A stretch of DNA of 64,000 bases from Hirsutella rhossiliensis (GCF_020360975.1 NW_025408681.1:682001-746000), one strand, 5' to 3'. Shown: positions 47,460 through 59,600, counted from the stretch's first letter. Made by a program: numbers and translations. The notes: generated by a model from the sequence alone, not told the origin.

Positions 47460-49140
47460 CGCTAGTTAAATATATATATATAGTTATAAAATCCTTTATT
47501 TAACCTAACCTACGCTAAAAGATCTAGGAAGTATATATAGAAGAACCTAAGTAGGCTAGTATACTAAAGTAGCTTAAAAGTAATAAGTCTTAGGTTAGTC
47601 TCTTATTTATTTAGCGGAATAAGTTACTTTACTTAGTTAAGTCTAAAGGTCGTTATTAGCTCTATATCCTTACTATTTATACTAAGGAAATTATTGCTAA
47701 TAACTATACGCGTAAATTTTACCTTAAATAGTAAAGGATATAAAAGGAGTTATCCTTTATATTTACTATTACTAGCTTTAAGAAACTTATCGATAGCTTT
47801 ATTAATAAGTATAACGCTTACTATAAGAATTAAACTAATTAGTTAAAGGCTCTTAGCGAGTTAGTTTTAATTACTTCCTTAGCCTTACCTTTTTATACGA
47901 TCTTTATAGATTTTATTATAGGGCTCTTAGATATCCTTATAAACTAAGCTCTATAGATACTACTTATTAAGGTCTATTATAATATACTACTAACGGTAAC
48001 TAATAAGTTCTCGAAAATAAAGCTCTTTATCTTAAGCTATAATTAGTTTACTATAAAGGACTAAGCTAAGGTACTATTTACTAAGTTAATACGCTATAAT
48101 TAAGGGATTCTTACTTAAATTATCTTTAACTAAGACCCTAAGTTCTTTTTAGCGTTTTAGAAAGGACTATAAATAGTATATAAGTCTAAGTTACTAGTAT
48201 TTATAGCTTAGTATCCTTAGACTAATAGCTTATTAAAATAATATATCTAGGTAGTTAAAACTATACTTTAGTTTTTTATAACCGACTTCCTATCTTATTA
48301 ATAAGTCGATATATTATTATTACTTTAATTTACCTTTAATAACTCTTATTCCTGAGTAATTAATACCTCTTTAAGCGAGCTACTAACTAAGATATAAATA
48401 AATAATAGTAAGTAATACCTTAGAGAAGGCCCCTTATAAATAGATAGGGAGATACTCTAAGATTAAGTAAGGATCTTAATTACTTTAGCTTAAGCGGGAA
48501 TAAAAAAGTAGTATAATATAAAGTACTAAGCGCTAGAGTTTAAGCTTAGAGACTAAGTATAGCTCTAGCTAAGGAAAGGATATAGCGTAGCTAATAAATA
48601 GGTAGCGAAGTTAAAGAAACGCTATATAAAACTATTTAAAGTCTATAAATAAATCGGCTATTTAGCCTACTACTTTAACCTAGCTATATCCCTAAATATC
48701 TATAAGATTATTTCTATTATATAGCTATAGCTAGCTAAATAACTAAACGCTTAACCTAGCCTAGAACTTAATACTAACTACTAAGAAGTTAAAGGAATCC
48801 TTAACTCTAGAACTTATAAATATAGCTAAGAGACCGCTTATATAAAATACCTTATTAGCTAAAAAGGCTAGCTAAGTAGCTATAATTCCTAGGTAGCTAC
48901 TAAGGATATTATCGCTAAAGACCTTATTAAAGAATTTAATATATAGTAAGAAGTATTATAAAGTTATATTACTTATACTTGGAAGCTTTATATACACGCT
49001 ATATAATAGTATAAGCTACTATAGCTAAGGAAGAAATAATAATATATAGTACGCGCTATTACTATTTATTCTCTTAGAAGTCTAAGGATAGGTTAACTAG
49101 CTAATAAGTATTAATAGGCTGCTTATAGTAAGTAGTAATT
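47460..49140 (+). pseudogene. G4 Pol remnant: integrase and chromodomain
   Basis: The integrase core reads FIDFIIGLLD (about 47905-47935), VTNKFSKIKLFI (usual VTDKFSK, first Asp region) and GILTxIIFNxDPKFFLAF (usual DRDPKF, second Asp region, about 48105-48160). It continues through LLVFIAxYPxTNSLLK where H.QTDGQ.E is expected. A chromodomain-like stretch lies at about 48775-48960, with GILNSRTYKY and YLISxKGxLSSYNSxVATKDI (usual YLV.W.G.....W). Stops are TAA/TAG. The remaining 49141-49270 holds no gene and should be the 3' non-coding part. Confidence 0.85.
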
Positions 49141-49319
49141 TAAATTTATATTTTAATACCTATATTTATTTTTATTTTAGGAACTTAATTTCCTTATTTT
49201 TTACGCTCTTTTTTCTATATAAAACTACGCTCTTCTTATACTTATATTTAAGGTTCCTATTATCTAAGGCTATAAGTATTATAGTAAGGACCTACTATTT
49301 CGCTAAGCTAGCTTATATA

Positions 49320-51146
49320 AAGTTTAGTATACTTTAATACTAGTACTCTTTATAATACGAAGGTAGGTATATTCTAATAGTAATTAAAGCTATATTTTAA
49401 CGTTATAATAGTTAATTATAGTGTTTTCTAGCTATTTAACCTACTAGCTACTATATAGAGCTTTAAAATCTATATCTTAATTAGCTATAGTAATAGTAGC
49501 TAGCTTAAAGATATACTTAAGCTACTACCTCGTCTTAATAACTTAATTAATCTATATAAACTAGCTATTAAGATCCTATAAAACCTTTTTTTATTTTTAA
49601 GGCTATAGATAGTATAATTAATACTTAAGCTATTATATTTAAAGCTAAGCAGCTATAAGCTACTAAATTTAATTATTAAGGGCGCGGCTAACTTTATTAA
49701 AGAGTAGTTAGATTATACGGTTAACTTAACCGCGATTTTCTAGCCTTATAATAAGGCGGCGAACTTCTTATAATTATTTAAGCGTTTTAAGGGTATTATT
49801 ATTAGCTAAGGAGCTAATATTCTTCCTTTTTAAATAGCGTTAATAGCGTTAATAGCTATAGTAAGATAAAGCGGCTTAATAAGGGCTTTACTATATTAAT
49901 TAGCTATAAAATAAACCTAAGCTAACCTCCCTTAATATTCTTTTTAGTTAGGCTAGCCTACTAGGCTTTATAATAGATATAAAGGAAAGTAGCCTTACTA
50001 ATTAGCGCTATATCGTCGAAAGATATAATTTTCTTAAGTTAACGTCGGTATATAGCCTTAATAAGTAAGAAAACTAAGATATTAAGTAGTTAAAGGATAT
50101 ATAAAGAGTATAATAGTAAGAAAAGGAGATATATACTATTTTAAAAGTATTTATATATAAAATTATTAGTTTAATAACTCCTATAGCTATTAATAATAAG
50201 AAGAGTATTACCTTACTTATAGTACTTTATTTAAGGGATAAAAACCTACTTTAGCTATTAAATAGCGATAGTATTACTTATCTAGCCTTTTAAGGAAGTA
50301 ATAAAGTCTTAATCTTATAGAAAATTAAGTTCGTTAAGGAACTATTAGTATTAAAGGTTTTAACCCTTAAAAATTATAAGGGGAGTTAAGGCCTAGCTTA
50401 TAGTAAAGACGTATTTAACTATTATAGTTTAATAACGCGATCCTAGCTACTTTTTAAGAGTCTCTTACTTCTTTAAGCTCCTTAGTATTAAACTATTAAA
50501 GCTAAGGCCCTTAAAAATACCTGTTTTATCTATATTAAAGCAGGACTTTAGTAGGATTGCCTATATAGCTAGCAGCTTAAGTAATTAGAACTATTCCTTA
50601 ATATAAGCTATAAAGGCGCCGTTAACGCAAGTAGAATCGAGAGATCTACCTTTAATAGTACTAATCTCTAGGTTCTAGGCTAAAAAGCCTAAAATCTACT
50701 ACTTCCTAAGTAGATAGGTATCGCCGCTAGCCTTAACGATATAGCTAGTAAATTCCTTAACTTAATAATATATTAAAGGTAGCTTAAGGGCGGCCTAGGT
50801 AAGAACTTAGTTAGTAAGGTATTTTTCCTACTCTTAGCTAAGCCTTTAATATGCCTCTTTTACCTCCTTAATAGGTAGAGCCCCTTTAAAATATATATAG
50901 AGGGTCCCTCTTAAAATACCTTACTTTCGACTAGTATAAAGCTAAGGCATCTTATTTTTAATAGCTTTAAGTACTTCTTAGAGCTAGTTTTTAGTATACT
51001 TAGAAAGCTAAGGTATTACTAATATAAATAGTATTTATTTTATAATTATAAGGTAAGAGGTATATAAGAAAACGGGGTTATAATATAATATATTTAACGA
51101 CGCGATAGTATTATAGAGAGTACTAGTATTAAGGTATACCGGACTT
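49320..51146 (-). mobile_element. Fot1/pogo-like DNA transposon P2, RIP-eroded
   Basis: This 1827-bp element lies between TA duplicates (49318-49319 and 51147-51148). Its inverted ends read AAGTTTAGTATACTTTAATACTAG... left and the reverse of ...GGTATACCGGACTT right, about 38 bp with RIP-type mismatches. The interior aligns along its whole length with P1 (for example 49380-49640 with 7400-7680), but the terminal repeats are unrelated to those of P1, so it is a different family of the same clade. Nearly every CpA/TpG has been lost. Confidence 0.88.
49432..51016 (-). pseudogene. P2 transposase (pogo/Fot1 DDE family), dead
   Basis: This is the counterpart of the P1 transposase, read from ATA (former ATG) at 51016: the N-terminus I-P-*-LSKYTKN*L parallels MSQLSKYTEDQL. 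The region matching the MDETG block is at about 50515-50545, the VDGHG block at about 50180-50215, and the basic C-terminal third at 49432-49800. Total length is within a base of P1 (1585 versus 1584), which implies at least one small indel. In-frame TAA/TAG are very numerous. Confidence 0.85.
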
Positions 51147-51751
51147 TAGGTAGGCTAACTTAGTATTTCTCTAACTAAATCTACCGCTAACCGCCGCGCT
51201 TAAGCTTTAAGGGATTCCGCTAAGTAATCTAATTATATAAGAATAAAGTAAAGCTCCTTTATAACCTTAAGTATAATATAGCTATATTTACTAAGTAGAA
51301 ATAAGATAATTATAGTATATATACTAAGTACTACGACCTCCTTATTAAAGAAAGATATAATCTTAATATAAGCTTAGTAGAAAATAGTATATACTATACC
51401 TCTTTATCTCTTTCTTTATTTAAAGCCTATAACTTATGTAAATATAACTAGCTATACTTCTTTATACCTTATAGCGCCGCCGCTTATTATATTACTACTA
51501 TAACTCTTATAATTACTTAAACTAGTAAGAATATAACGTTAATTATCTAACTATAATAGGTTAATACTTCCTATTACCTTAATCTTAGTACTCCTTTATA
51601 TATTTACTTTAATAACTATACTTTATTACTATTAAGCTTTAGTAATTTATTTAGTAACTTACTACCCTTAGTTTTAAGTATTATAAGGAAAACCCTTAGT
51701 ACCCCTTATAATACTTATAAGTAGTTTACTTTATCGTTTAATAAGGATAAG

Positions 51752-51857
51752 TATAAGAGCGCTATTAAGAGGTATAAGCTAATAAAGCACTTAAGTATAT
51801 AGTACTAATATATTAGTAGGGTATTAGTAAGGAATTATACTTACCTTACTTATATAT
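51752..51857 (+). repeat. G2-family LTR fragment
   Basis: The first 106 bp of a G2 LTR, from TATAAGAGCGCTATTAAG, match 4879-4985. The match ends abruptly within TTATATAT, where the copia-2 LTR fragment begins. The 32 bp between the G4 LTR and this piece (51720-51751) are unassigned. Confidence 0.8.
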
Positions 51858-52268
51858 TTATAGTATATCTTCCTAACTTAGTGGGTGGTCTAATTATAAC
51901 GTAATAGTTAATATAAGACTATAGGTTCTAGTATAAGTAGTAGATTTAACTAGAATATTCTATGCCTTACCTATTCTCGTATCGCGGATATCTTCGGAAC
52001 CGCTAGGCTAAAATAGGCAATAGGGTATCTATTTTACTCGTAATTAACTTATGCATTTTATAGATATTTTATTTTATTAGGATAAGCTTATCTTAACCCT
52101 CTTTTCTTAAAGGAAGGTATAGATATCTAGTAAAGGTCTTTTCTCTTTTAGGGTTATTCCCTTAAACTATATTATAAAGCCTCCTTTTACTAGCTTATTT
52201 TCTAGAGCCTCCCTATACCTATTATCTCTTTATTATAGTAAAATAGGAATATAAGGGTATATTCTTAT
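51858..52268 (-). repeat. copia-2 3' LTR, truncated
   Basis: On the minus strand it starts TATAAGAATATACCC at 52268 and matches the first 410 bp of solo LTR Z. It stops at GAAGATATACTATA, about 285 bp short of the full length. A purine tract (AAGGGAGGC, 52269-52277 on the minus strand) abuts the LTR start and confirms the orientation. Confidence 0.88.
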
Positions 52269-52811
52269 AGCCTCCCTTAAAAAGTACTAAGTAAATAGTA
52301 CTCTTTACTAGTTATTTCTTTTATAGTAGAATTATCCTTATAAAGAATAAGGTATATAATAGGAATATAAGGGAAAATTTTAAAACCTATTCTAGGAAAA
52401 ACCTTAGTAAGAGAAATCTTAGTTATATAATATTTCTCCTCTTTTTAGGTAAACGTTTATAAAGGAAAAGCCTTATAGAGTTATTATAAGAAACCTTTAA
52501 TAAGGAAAACCCCTATTTTTATAAGTTGTTTTATACTAATAGGAAACCTTTTTAAAGGAAAAAACCTATTAGTTATATATAGAGGAAAAGCTAAGAAAGT
52601 AAAAGATAGCTAAAAAAAAAACCTTCTATTAAAGAGATATAAGCTTTTCTTTTTAAGGCTCTTTTAATTCCTTAAGGGAAAGAAGCTCTTAAAACTTAAA
52701 GAATTTTTCTCTTCTTAGTTCCTTAGTAAATATATCGGTAATATTATCTTTAGATTTAATATAGAAAATCCGGATCTTCTTTTCCTTAATATTCTCTTAG
52801 CTATAGAAGTA

Positions 52812-53011
52812 TGTAGGAATGTATCTATCTAGTGGTGTGACCAACCATGGTTGGCACGTGACCCGTACGGTCACGTGTGCGGCTGAGGGCAGCGTGCCCC
52901 CTTTCTCCACGCTGGCCTCTGCCTCCTTAGATAGAGAATCAAGACGAATACAACATCAGGTTAACCCTAGTACCGTCTCATTGCAGCAGCTGCCGCAGGT
53001 GCCTACCCACA
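52812..53011. repeat. Short RIP-free solo LTR T, 200 bp
   Basis: A 200-bp GC-rich insert lies between AAGTA duplicates (52807-52811 and 53012-53016). It starts TGTAGGAATG and ends CCTACCCACA, giving TG...CA ends. It holds a perfect 14-bp palindrome CCAACCATGGTTGG (about 52841) followed by 9-bp arms CACGTGACC / GGTCACGTG around a 5-bp loop. CpA and TpG are plentiful, unlike everything around it. An 82-codon open frame across it is not a gene. It could be a solo LTR or another short element such as a TRIM derivative; orientation is unknown. Confidence 0.8.
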
Positions 53012-53928
53012 AAGTAAGTAATATCTATATACTTTATCTTTTTATAAAATTCCGGGTTTTTAGCTAATTTAATAGCTGCCTCGTTATCCGTTAAGATAGG
53101 AGGTATAGTATTAAGAGTTTTAATAGATAAGCTATTATTTATCGAATAAAATAGCCGATTTAGATATAAAGCTTCTTTATTAGCCTCCTTAAAGGTAATA
53201 AATTTAGCTTTATAGGTTAATAGGGCTATAGATTTTTACTTCTAGCTAGCTTAACTTATAATATTTTTATATATATAGAAATAGTATCTAGAAATAGGTT
53301 TTCTATTTATAAGGTTAAACGCCTAGCTAGCGTCGGAATAACCTTTTATAAAATTATACGTATAAGGGATATTATAGTAATATATTATCCCTATATTAGG
53401 GTATTTATTTAAATATTTCTAGATAGTATTTAACGCTTTAAAATATATATTATCTAGTTTAGAAGTAATATAATATAGGAAATAATAGTATATAGAATGT
53501 CTAGCTTACTTATTATAGCTAGATATAATAGTATTAGAAGACGCGGTTATTAGATATATATTATTTATAGCGTACCTATCGGAGCGCGTTTTACTTTTAC
53601 CTATATAGCGTAATAGTCTTAGCGATAAATAGAGCCCTTACTTCCCTTTAGTAAATAAGGATTTCTTTTTACGAAGGCGTTATAGTAGCCTTTTTAAGCT
53701 TTACTCTTATTATAGTAAGCGTATTAAAAGTCCCTAAGTCTTCTTTATTATATTCTCGTATTTTATTATAAGTATATTTTTCCTAGGATTTAAATATCTC
53801 CTTTCTACTTTAGTTTATAATTATATATATTCCTAAGAAGTCTTTTAGTTCGCTTAAAGGCTAAACCTTTATATAATCTACTATTAATTTAAGCAGACTA
53901 TTTATTATACCTCTATTAGGCCCTATTA

Positions 53929-54496
53929 TATAAGGAACGGTGTTCCTACTATAAATAAAGTAGCTATAATATACTCTCCCGATTATATAAGCTAATAAGT
54001 AGTATATTAATTATAAATAAAATCTCATCCTATAGAGTAAAACCCGCTCGTTATTTTACATGTTATTATATATTAAACGGGTTGCCGGTTATCGTATAAT
54101 CGGGAATCGAAAGAACAGAGCTAGCTTAGAATGCTAGCTAAGACCTCTTAAGAACACCGGCACGACCAACCTCCTTTAAACACGAATATTAGTAGAACTA
54201 AGATACTTCTAGATTTACTCGAGGTATCATAGAATTCCCTAGTCTTAGGGCTATACGGCAGCCTAAATCTAGTCCTAAAAGGTTCTTCCGTTTAGCTATA
54301 ATTATCTATATAAGACAGTATATCCGCTAGTAGATAGATAGAGAATTATTAACTTTAACACCTCTTCTATATACTAATATATTACTAATAAATTCTATTA
54401 AAAATCCTAACTTATACTCCTTCTTCCCTTTTATTACGTAGTCTTACGTAATACCTTAATTTCCTAAAATTCCGCTTTTACTTATATACCTTAAGA
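53929..54496 (+). repeat. Solo LTR W3, 568 bp
   Basis: TATAAGGAACGGTGTTCC to ATACCTTAAGA with target duplicate TATTA at 53924-53928 and 54497-54501. RIP damage is between that of W1 and W2. It is inserted beside the catalytic YVDD codons of the copia-2 RT. Confidence 0.9.
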
Positions 54497-55344
54497 TATT
54501 ATTAAGAGGTTATTTATATAGATTACTATTAATTTTATATTATATATTTATAAATACCCCTTTATTTATAAGAAGGGCCGAAAATCCTATCTTAGCTAAA
54601 ATAGAGCTAAGATAGTTATACTAGAGCTTTAGGCTTTATTTAAGGCTATATAATACGTTCTTTAATTTTACTACTAGCTTTTTTTTTTTATATAGCTCTA
54701 GGAACTATAAATAGCTAATATTATACTTGTACTAGTTTTTATTAAACTAGTCTTTAAGTATTAGCTCTTTATAGCCTATAAGGATTTTTATATAAATATT
54801 TATATTTATTTCGGTATATATAAAAGCATTTTTTATATTATATTATAGTAGAGCGTAATTATTAAAAATAGCTATTATAAGTAGTATTTTAATAAATTTA
54901 GGTCTTATTATTATAGAAAAGGTTTCTAAATAATCTAAGTTATAGACCTAATTAAATCCTTATACTATATAACGGGCTTAATATTTAATAATAATATTAT
55001 TATTATCCCGCTTTATTTTATAGACCTAATAGCCGCCTAGGCCTCCCTATTACTAGGAAGAGGCTTTAATTCCTAGGTATTTTAGTTTAAGGGCTCTTTT
55101 ATTTTTAGAAATATAGCTCTTTTCTATTCTATAGCTTCTAAGCTATTTATAGCCTATTTAAATGTTTTAGGCTCTATAAGATCTTTATTTTCTAATAAAG
55201 ATAGAATAATATCTTTACTTTTACTATTTAATATAATATTTATTTCGGGGTATACGATATAGTCTTTATAAAATCCGTTTAGCTTCTTAAGTATATTAAT
55301 ATAGAGTTTTAGATCCTTATTTAATCCCTTTTCTAAAAGAGGAT

Positions 55345-55510
55345 TATTTCCCTTTTTTATAGAAGGGTTATCTTCCTTCTTTATAAGATAGTTATCTTCC
55401 TTTTTTATAAGAGGGTTATTTTCCTACTCTATAAAAAGGTTATCTTCCTTCTTTATAAGAGGGTTATTTTCCTTTTTTTTAAAGAAGAGTTATTGCCTTC
55501 TTTATATATA
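55345..55510 (-). repeat. Tandem 24-bp repeats in copia-2 Pol linker
   Basis: About six imperfect copies of a 24-bp unit translate on the minus strand as N-P-L-I-K-K-E-D (variants NYLIKKED, NPSIKKGN, NLFIEQEN). The unit keeps the frame, giving a charged linker between integrase and RT. Copy number was judged by eye. Confidence 0.75.
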
Positions 55511-55837
55511 GGTTCCTTTTATAAATAGTTATCTAAGACCTTATTTATAAAAGGTAAGGTATTAAAGTCGAAGTCCTTAAAGTCTTTTTTTTTTAATTTT
55601 CTATAAATTTATTTTCTAGGGTAATAATATCTCTAGAAATTATTACTTTTCTTTTTAAAAAGCTATATATTTTATAAGCATTTTTAGTATAGCCTATAAT
55701 AATACCCTTATAAGCCCTTATTTCTAGCTTATCTAAGGGGTCTTTATTTTTATAATAAATAGTACTTTTAAAGGTCTTAATTTTCTCTAAGTCTTTTAAG
55801 GCTAAAGATTTATTTTCCTTCTTCTCTATAGGAGTTT

Positions 55838-56320
55838 TCTCGCGAAGAGAGATATAAGAAGTATATAAAAATATATAAAGGTAAAATTAAAAGTAAGAGG
55901 TCGGATAGGTAGGGCAGAGAGATTTAATTCTTATAGGGGCAGTAATTACGGTAAGGGAATAATTATTATATTACCTTAATTCTTTTTCTTTCCTTTATCT
56001 AACGCCCCTCTTTATACCTATCTAGTATCTTAATTAATAAAGAAGATCCTACTTAAAGAAGCTACTAATATCCTTTTAACTACTAAGCTTTTTACTAGTT
56101 TTTCCCCTCTTTCTAGCCGTTACCGGTATATCTATCTTATCTTTTACTACTTCTATAGGAAGCTATCGCTACTTCTACTTCCCCTTATACCCTTACCCTC
56201 CTTTCTATACCTCTTTTTAGCTCCTTCTTCCTTCTTCTATACTAGGTGTTTTTAGCTTCCTTAGTCTATCTTACTAAGGGATATCTTAGAGAACTACGAA
56301 ATTAGCCACGCTTCGCGATA
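55838..56320 (-). repeat. copia-1 D 3' LTR, 483 bp
   Basis: The plus strand runs TCTCGCGAAGAGAG to CTTCGCGATA and is followed by the purine tract on the minus strand (CTAAGGGGGTG). Confidence 0.93.
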
Positions 56321-56604
56321 CACCCCCTTAGCTATAGCCTGCCCTTATAGTAAGGGCATAGCTAATACGGCTTCGGGCTTGTAAGCGTATAGAGGAGGTT
56401 CTTAGCTCTATACTTCTCCCTTTACTTAAGGAAAGTAAGGGCCCTTTTAGGTCCCTAGGCTCTTTTAGACCTACTTAAGGAATAGGGGCCTAAAGAGGGG
56501 AAAGTCCTATAAGAAAGAGGGCCTTCTTTAAAGGGAAAACCCTAATTAAAATAGGGGGCCCTTTAAAGGGAAAAACCTCTTCCTTTTCTTTAGCTATAGA
56601 CGTT

Positions 56605-59600
56605 ACCTTCTTATACGGGCTATTAGCTCCTCTTATAGACTCTTAAGGCGGGCCTCTAAGGATAGCTTTTCTTAAACGACTTCTAGCCTAATTTACTATA
56701 AAAAGATAGCTAGCTTCTACTTTAGTAAGGGCTTTATAAGACCGTTAGCTTTTATCGATACTATTAAAACCTAATAGACGGAAATAAGTCCCCTTTAGAC
56801 CTCTTAGCGTAGCTAATACTAATAGATATCGATATACTATAGCTATATCGATAGCTTACTATTTTCCTCTATAAGAATTTATATAGTCTATATATTATCG
56901 TATTTTATAGCTAATAGGGACGGAATTTATAGTCGTAAAGATATAAGTAGCTAGCTAAGGAAAATCGCTTCTTTTAACGCTTTTAAAATAGCTAGTAGCT
57001 CTACCTCCGTACTTAAAGTCGTAATAAAAGCTTACTTTAAAGCTCTCTAAGTAATAGTTCCTTTAAAAAGGGATATAATATACCCCTATAAGCTCTTTCT
57101 ATCTAATAAATTATCCGTAAAGGATAAATCGCTTAAATAAAGGAAGATTTCGGTAGCTAATTTCTTTCTTTCCTACCTTCCTAAGCGTAAACTATATAAT
57201 CTTATTAAATAGAGATAAAGGATAGCTTTATTTACTACTTCTTAATGCCTAGGGCTAGGATTCTAGTTATACTTAGCTAGCTAAGAGACCGTAAAAGAGA
57301 TATCCGGTCTAATAGAAATAGCTAAAAAAAGTAAGGAGCCTACCTTTTATTAATATTAGTATTTCTCTTACTCCCTAGCTTAAAAGGACGGATTAGGTAA
57401 AAACTCTTTATTTAATATCGGCGTAGAGGGAAGCTTCTTATTAAGGGAATTAGGGAGGAATTTATAAGCGACCTTATTAGTATAGGCGTCCTAGGTAAGC
57501 TAGATAGTCTATTAAGACCTATTTTAAAAGATTTATATCCCTAGGAGCTACTTTAGCTCCCCTAGCTTAGTTATCTTATACCTTTATTATAGGCCTTATA
57601 TAGCCTCCCTAGTAGTAGCTTCTTCCTCTTTTAAGTAGGCCTAGATAATATTATTAATATATAAGAAGACTATAATTTTACCCTTTTATATTATACACGG
57701 TTCCTAAGGGACTTTTATAAAGCCTAGGGTTTCGAGGGAACTAGTTAAATACTATTACTAAAGAAGGGGTAATCTTCGTAGTCTATATAAAGCTTTCCTA
57801 AGCTATAGAACCTTTCCTAGCTATTAGAAGCCTAGTAAAAGGCTTATATAGATAACTTCTTCTTCCTTAAGTAGGTAGTTAATAAAGGCGTTAACTATAT
57901 CTATTTAATTAAGCTCGAGGTCGAATTCTACTACTATAGCTATAAGGGTCTAAAAAGATATCCCTGCTAGGGTAGTTACCTTAGTAAGAAGATCCCCTTT
58001 TTCCTACTAGTTCCTATAGATAACTAGCTAGGCCTTATACTTTTAAAGGAAGCTATATTTATTAGTCTTATAAATAAAGACCTATTTATAGCTAAGGACC
58101 TATTTTCCTTTTATTTTTTCTTTAGGGACCTCTTTAAAAGACCCTATCTCCTCGTATAAGGCTAGGTAGTCTTTCTAGGCCTAGAAAAACTAGTCTTTAA
58201 AGGGGTGTTTTTCTAGCTGCTTTTAGTTTACTAGTAGGTCTAGGAGGTCTCTTTTATATACCTTCCTTACTAATAGCTATAGCTTAAAGAGCCGGCCTAC
58301 TATAAATACTCTATAGGAACCGTCTTCTATAAGCGTTAGATAGAAGTCGGAAAACAATCGAAATAAAGAAGAAATTAGTCTTCTTTTATATTAGGCCCTA
58401 TACCTTCCTTTACTTCTTAAAGTAAGGATAAAAAGGCAGCTAGGTAATCCTTTAAGAGAGGTGCCTTTCCTACCCCCTTAGGGGTCGAGATAGGAAGACT
58501 AACCGAAAAAGCTACTTTTAGATCTTCTTCTTATTCCGTAAGAGGAGGCATAGGAGGGTAGGCGTATTCTAGTTCTACTGCTTTCCTATAGTCTTCTTCT
58601 TTGTCTCGATTATCTAATCTAGTAGCTTCCTCTTCTCCTTTAAAGTCGGCATTATCCTCGACTACTTTAACGTTAGTTTCTTCTTCCGTTTCCTTATCTA
58701 GGACCTCTTCTTAAGACTATTAAAAAGGGGGGATTTAAATCTTCTAAATTAGCTAACGTTATAAGAGTAAGAGGGGTTATTAATCCCTCCTTCTATCGAA
58801 GAAGCTAGATTTATCGAAAATTATATCCCTAGTCGAAATAACCTTCCGTAAAAGAGGAATCTAAATCTAAAAGATATTTATAGAATTATAACTAACGAGG
58901 TAACTAATAAAAGCTCTAGGATTAAGCTTTCTTTTCTTCTTCCTTTTTAGCTATATATCGGCAGTTATAGCGTATGCCTTATAGCTATAGGTATAAAGGT
59001 AGGCTAGCGAGGCCCTCTCCTTTATAAAGAGCTTAAGGGGGGATTTCTAGTCTATTCCTTAGGTAGTCCCTCTAAGGGTCCGGTTCTATAGGTAATAGGC
59101 GGTCTTAATAACTTCTCTCTAAAGGTTATATAGAAGCTTTATAGTAAGTCTTATTATACGGGCCCTTTTTATTATAGCACCCCTTAATCTTTCTGCCCCT
59201 CTATTCTAGGCCTAGGTATTTAGTACTAATAGGAGGGGTAAAATGCCCCTTTTTCGTAGCTATTTTAAGATATCCTTTATAAATAGCTCTCCGTTAGACT
59301 ATATCTTCTTTACCTTATAGCTAAAGTAGGATTTTATCTAGTTAACGAAGTCTTAGAGGGTAGACTAGTTATACTTACTTAAGTAGGTCCGTAAGAAATA
59401 GGGGAAAACTATCCCTAAAAAAGCGTCTATAAAAACATTACCCTAACGAAGCTTTCCTAGTCCTTAGAGACGTCGGTTTAATCGACCTAAATTTCCTTAT
59501 ATAGCTAGTCCGGCCGTAAAGGCGTTTATCTAGAAATTCGTCTCCTAGTTTTTCCTTAGCCGTAGTATTTATATTCGATAGTCTTTAGGCCCCTTATTTA

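Larger units (their letters stand above)
24400..51719 (+). mobile_element. Ty3/gypsy chromovirus G4, host of the nest
   Basis: The pieces of this plus-strand element are an RT fragment (about 24418-24558), RT end plus RNase H (45993-46880), integrase and chromodomain (47460-49140) and the 3' LTR (49271-51719). They join in order once G2a (TSD CCTTA), W2 (TSD TAAAG) and P2 (TSD TA) are removed. Its 5' side is cut by LINE L1 and lies off the left edge. It is the oldest element that can be followed across the window. Confidence 0.85.
49271..51719 (+). repeat. G4 3' LTR, about 620 bp, split by P2
   Basis: It starts TATAAGTATTATAGTAAGG and ends CCTTATAATACTTATA, inverted ends consistent with an original TG...CA LTR. 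P2 and one TA (49320-51148) interrupt it after 49 bp. The right part (51149-51719) is eroded and has no reading frame. The partner 5' LTR is outside the window, so this rests on the terminal repeats and position only. Confidence 0.7.
52290..55832 (-). pseudogene. copia-2 Pol: RT and RNase H, with repeat linker
   Basis: On the minus strand the order is a tandem-repeat linker (55345-55510), then RT. The VIYINNLLI catalytic stretch (usual VIYVDDLLI) lies at about 54502-54530, just right of W3, and SELKDFLGIYI at about 53820-53850 left of it. RNase H at about 53015-53110 has LTDNEAAIKLAKNPEFYKK (usual SDNQAAI.LA.NPE.H.R.KHI), which is split from its HIDI partner by nothing but closely followed by solo LTR T. 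The left end (52290-52800) is the eroded RNase H tail and 3' non-coding part. Stops are TAA/TAG. Confidence 0.88.

Noticed and set aside
52819..53067. 82-codon plus-strand ORF over solo LTR T.
   Set aside because: It runs out of the LTR into unrelated copia-2 sequence on the opposite strand; open by GC-richness only.
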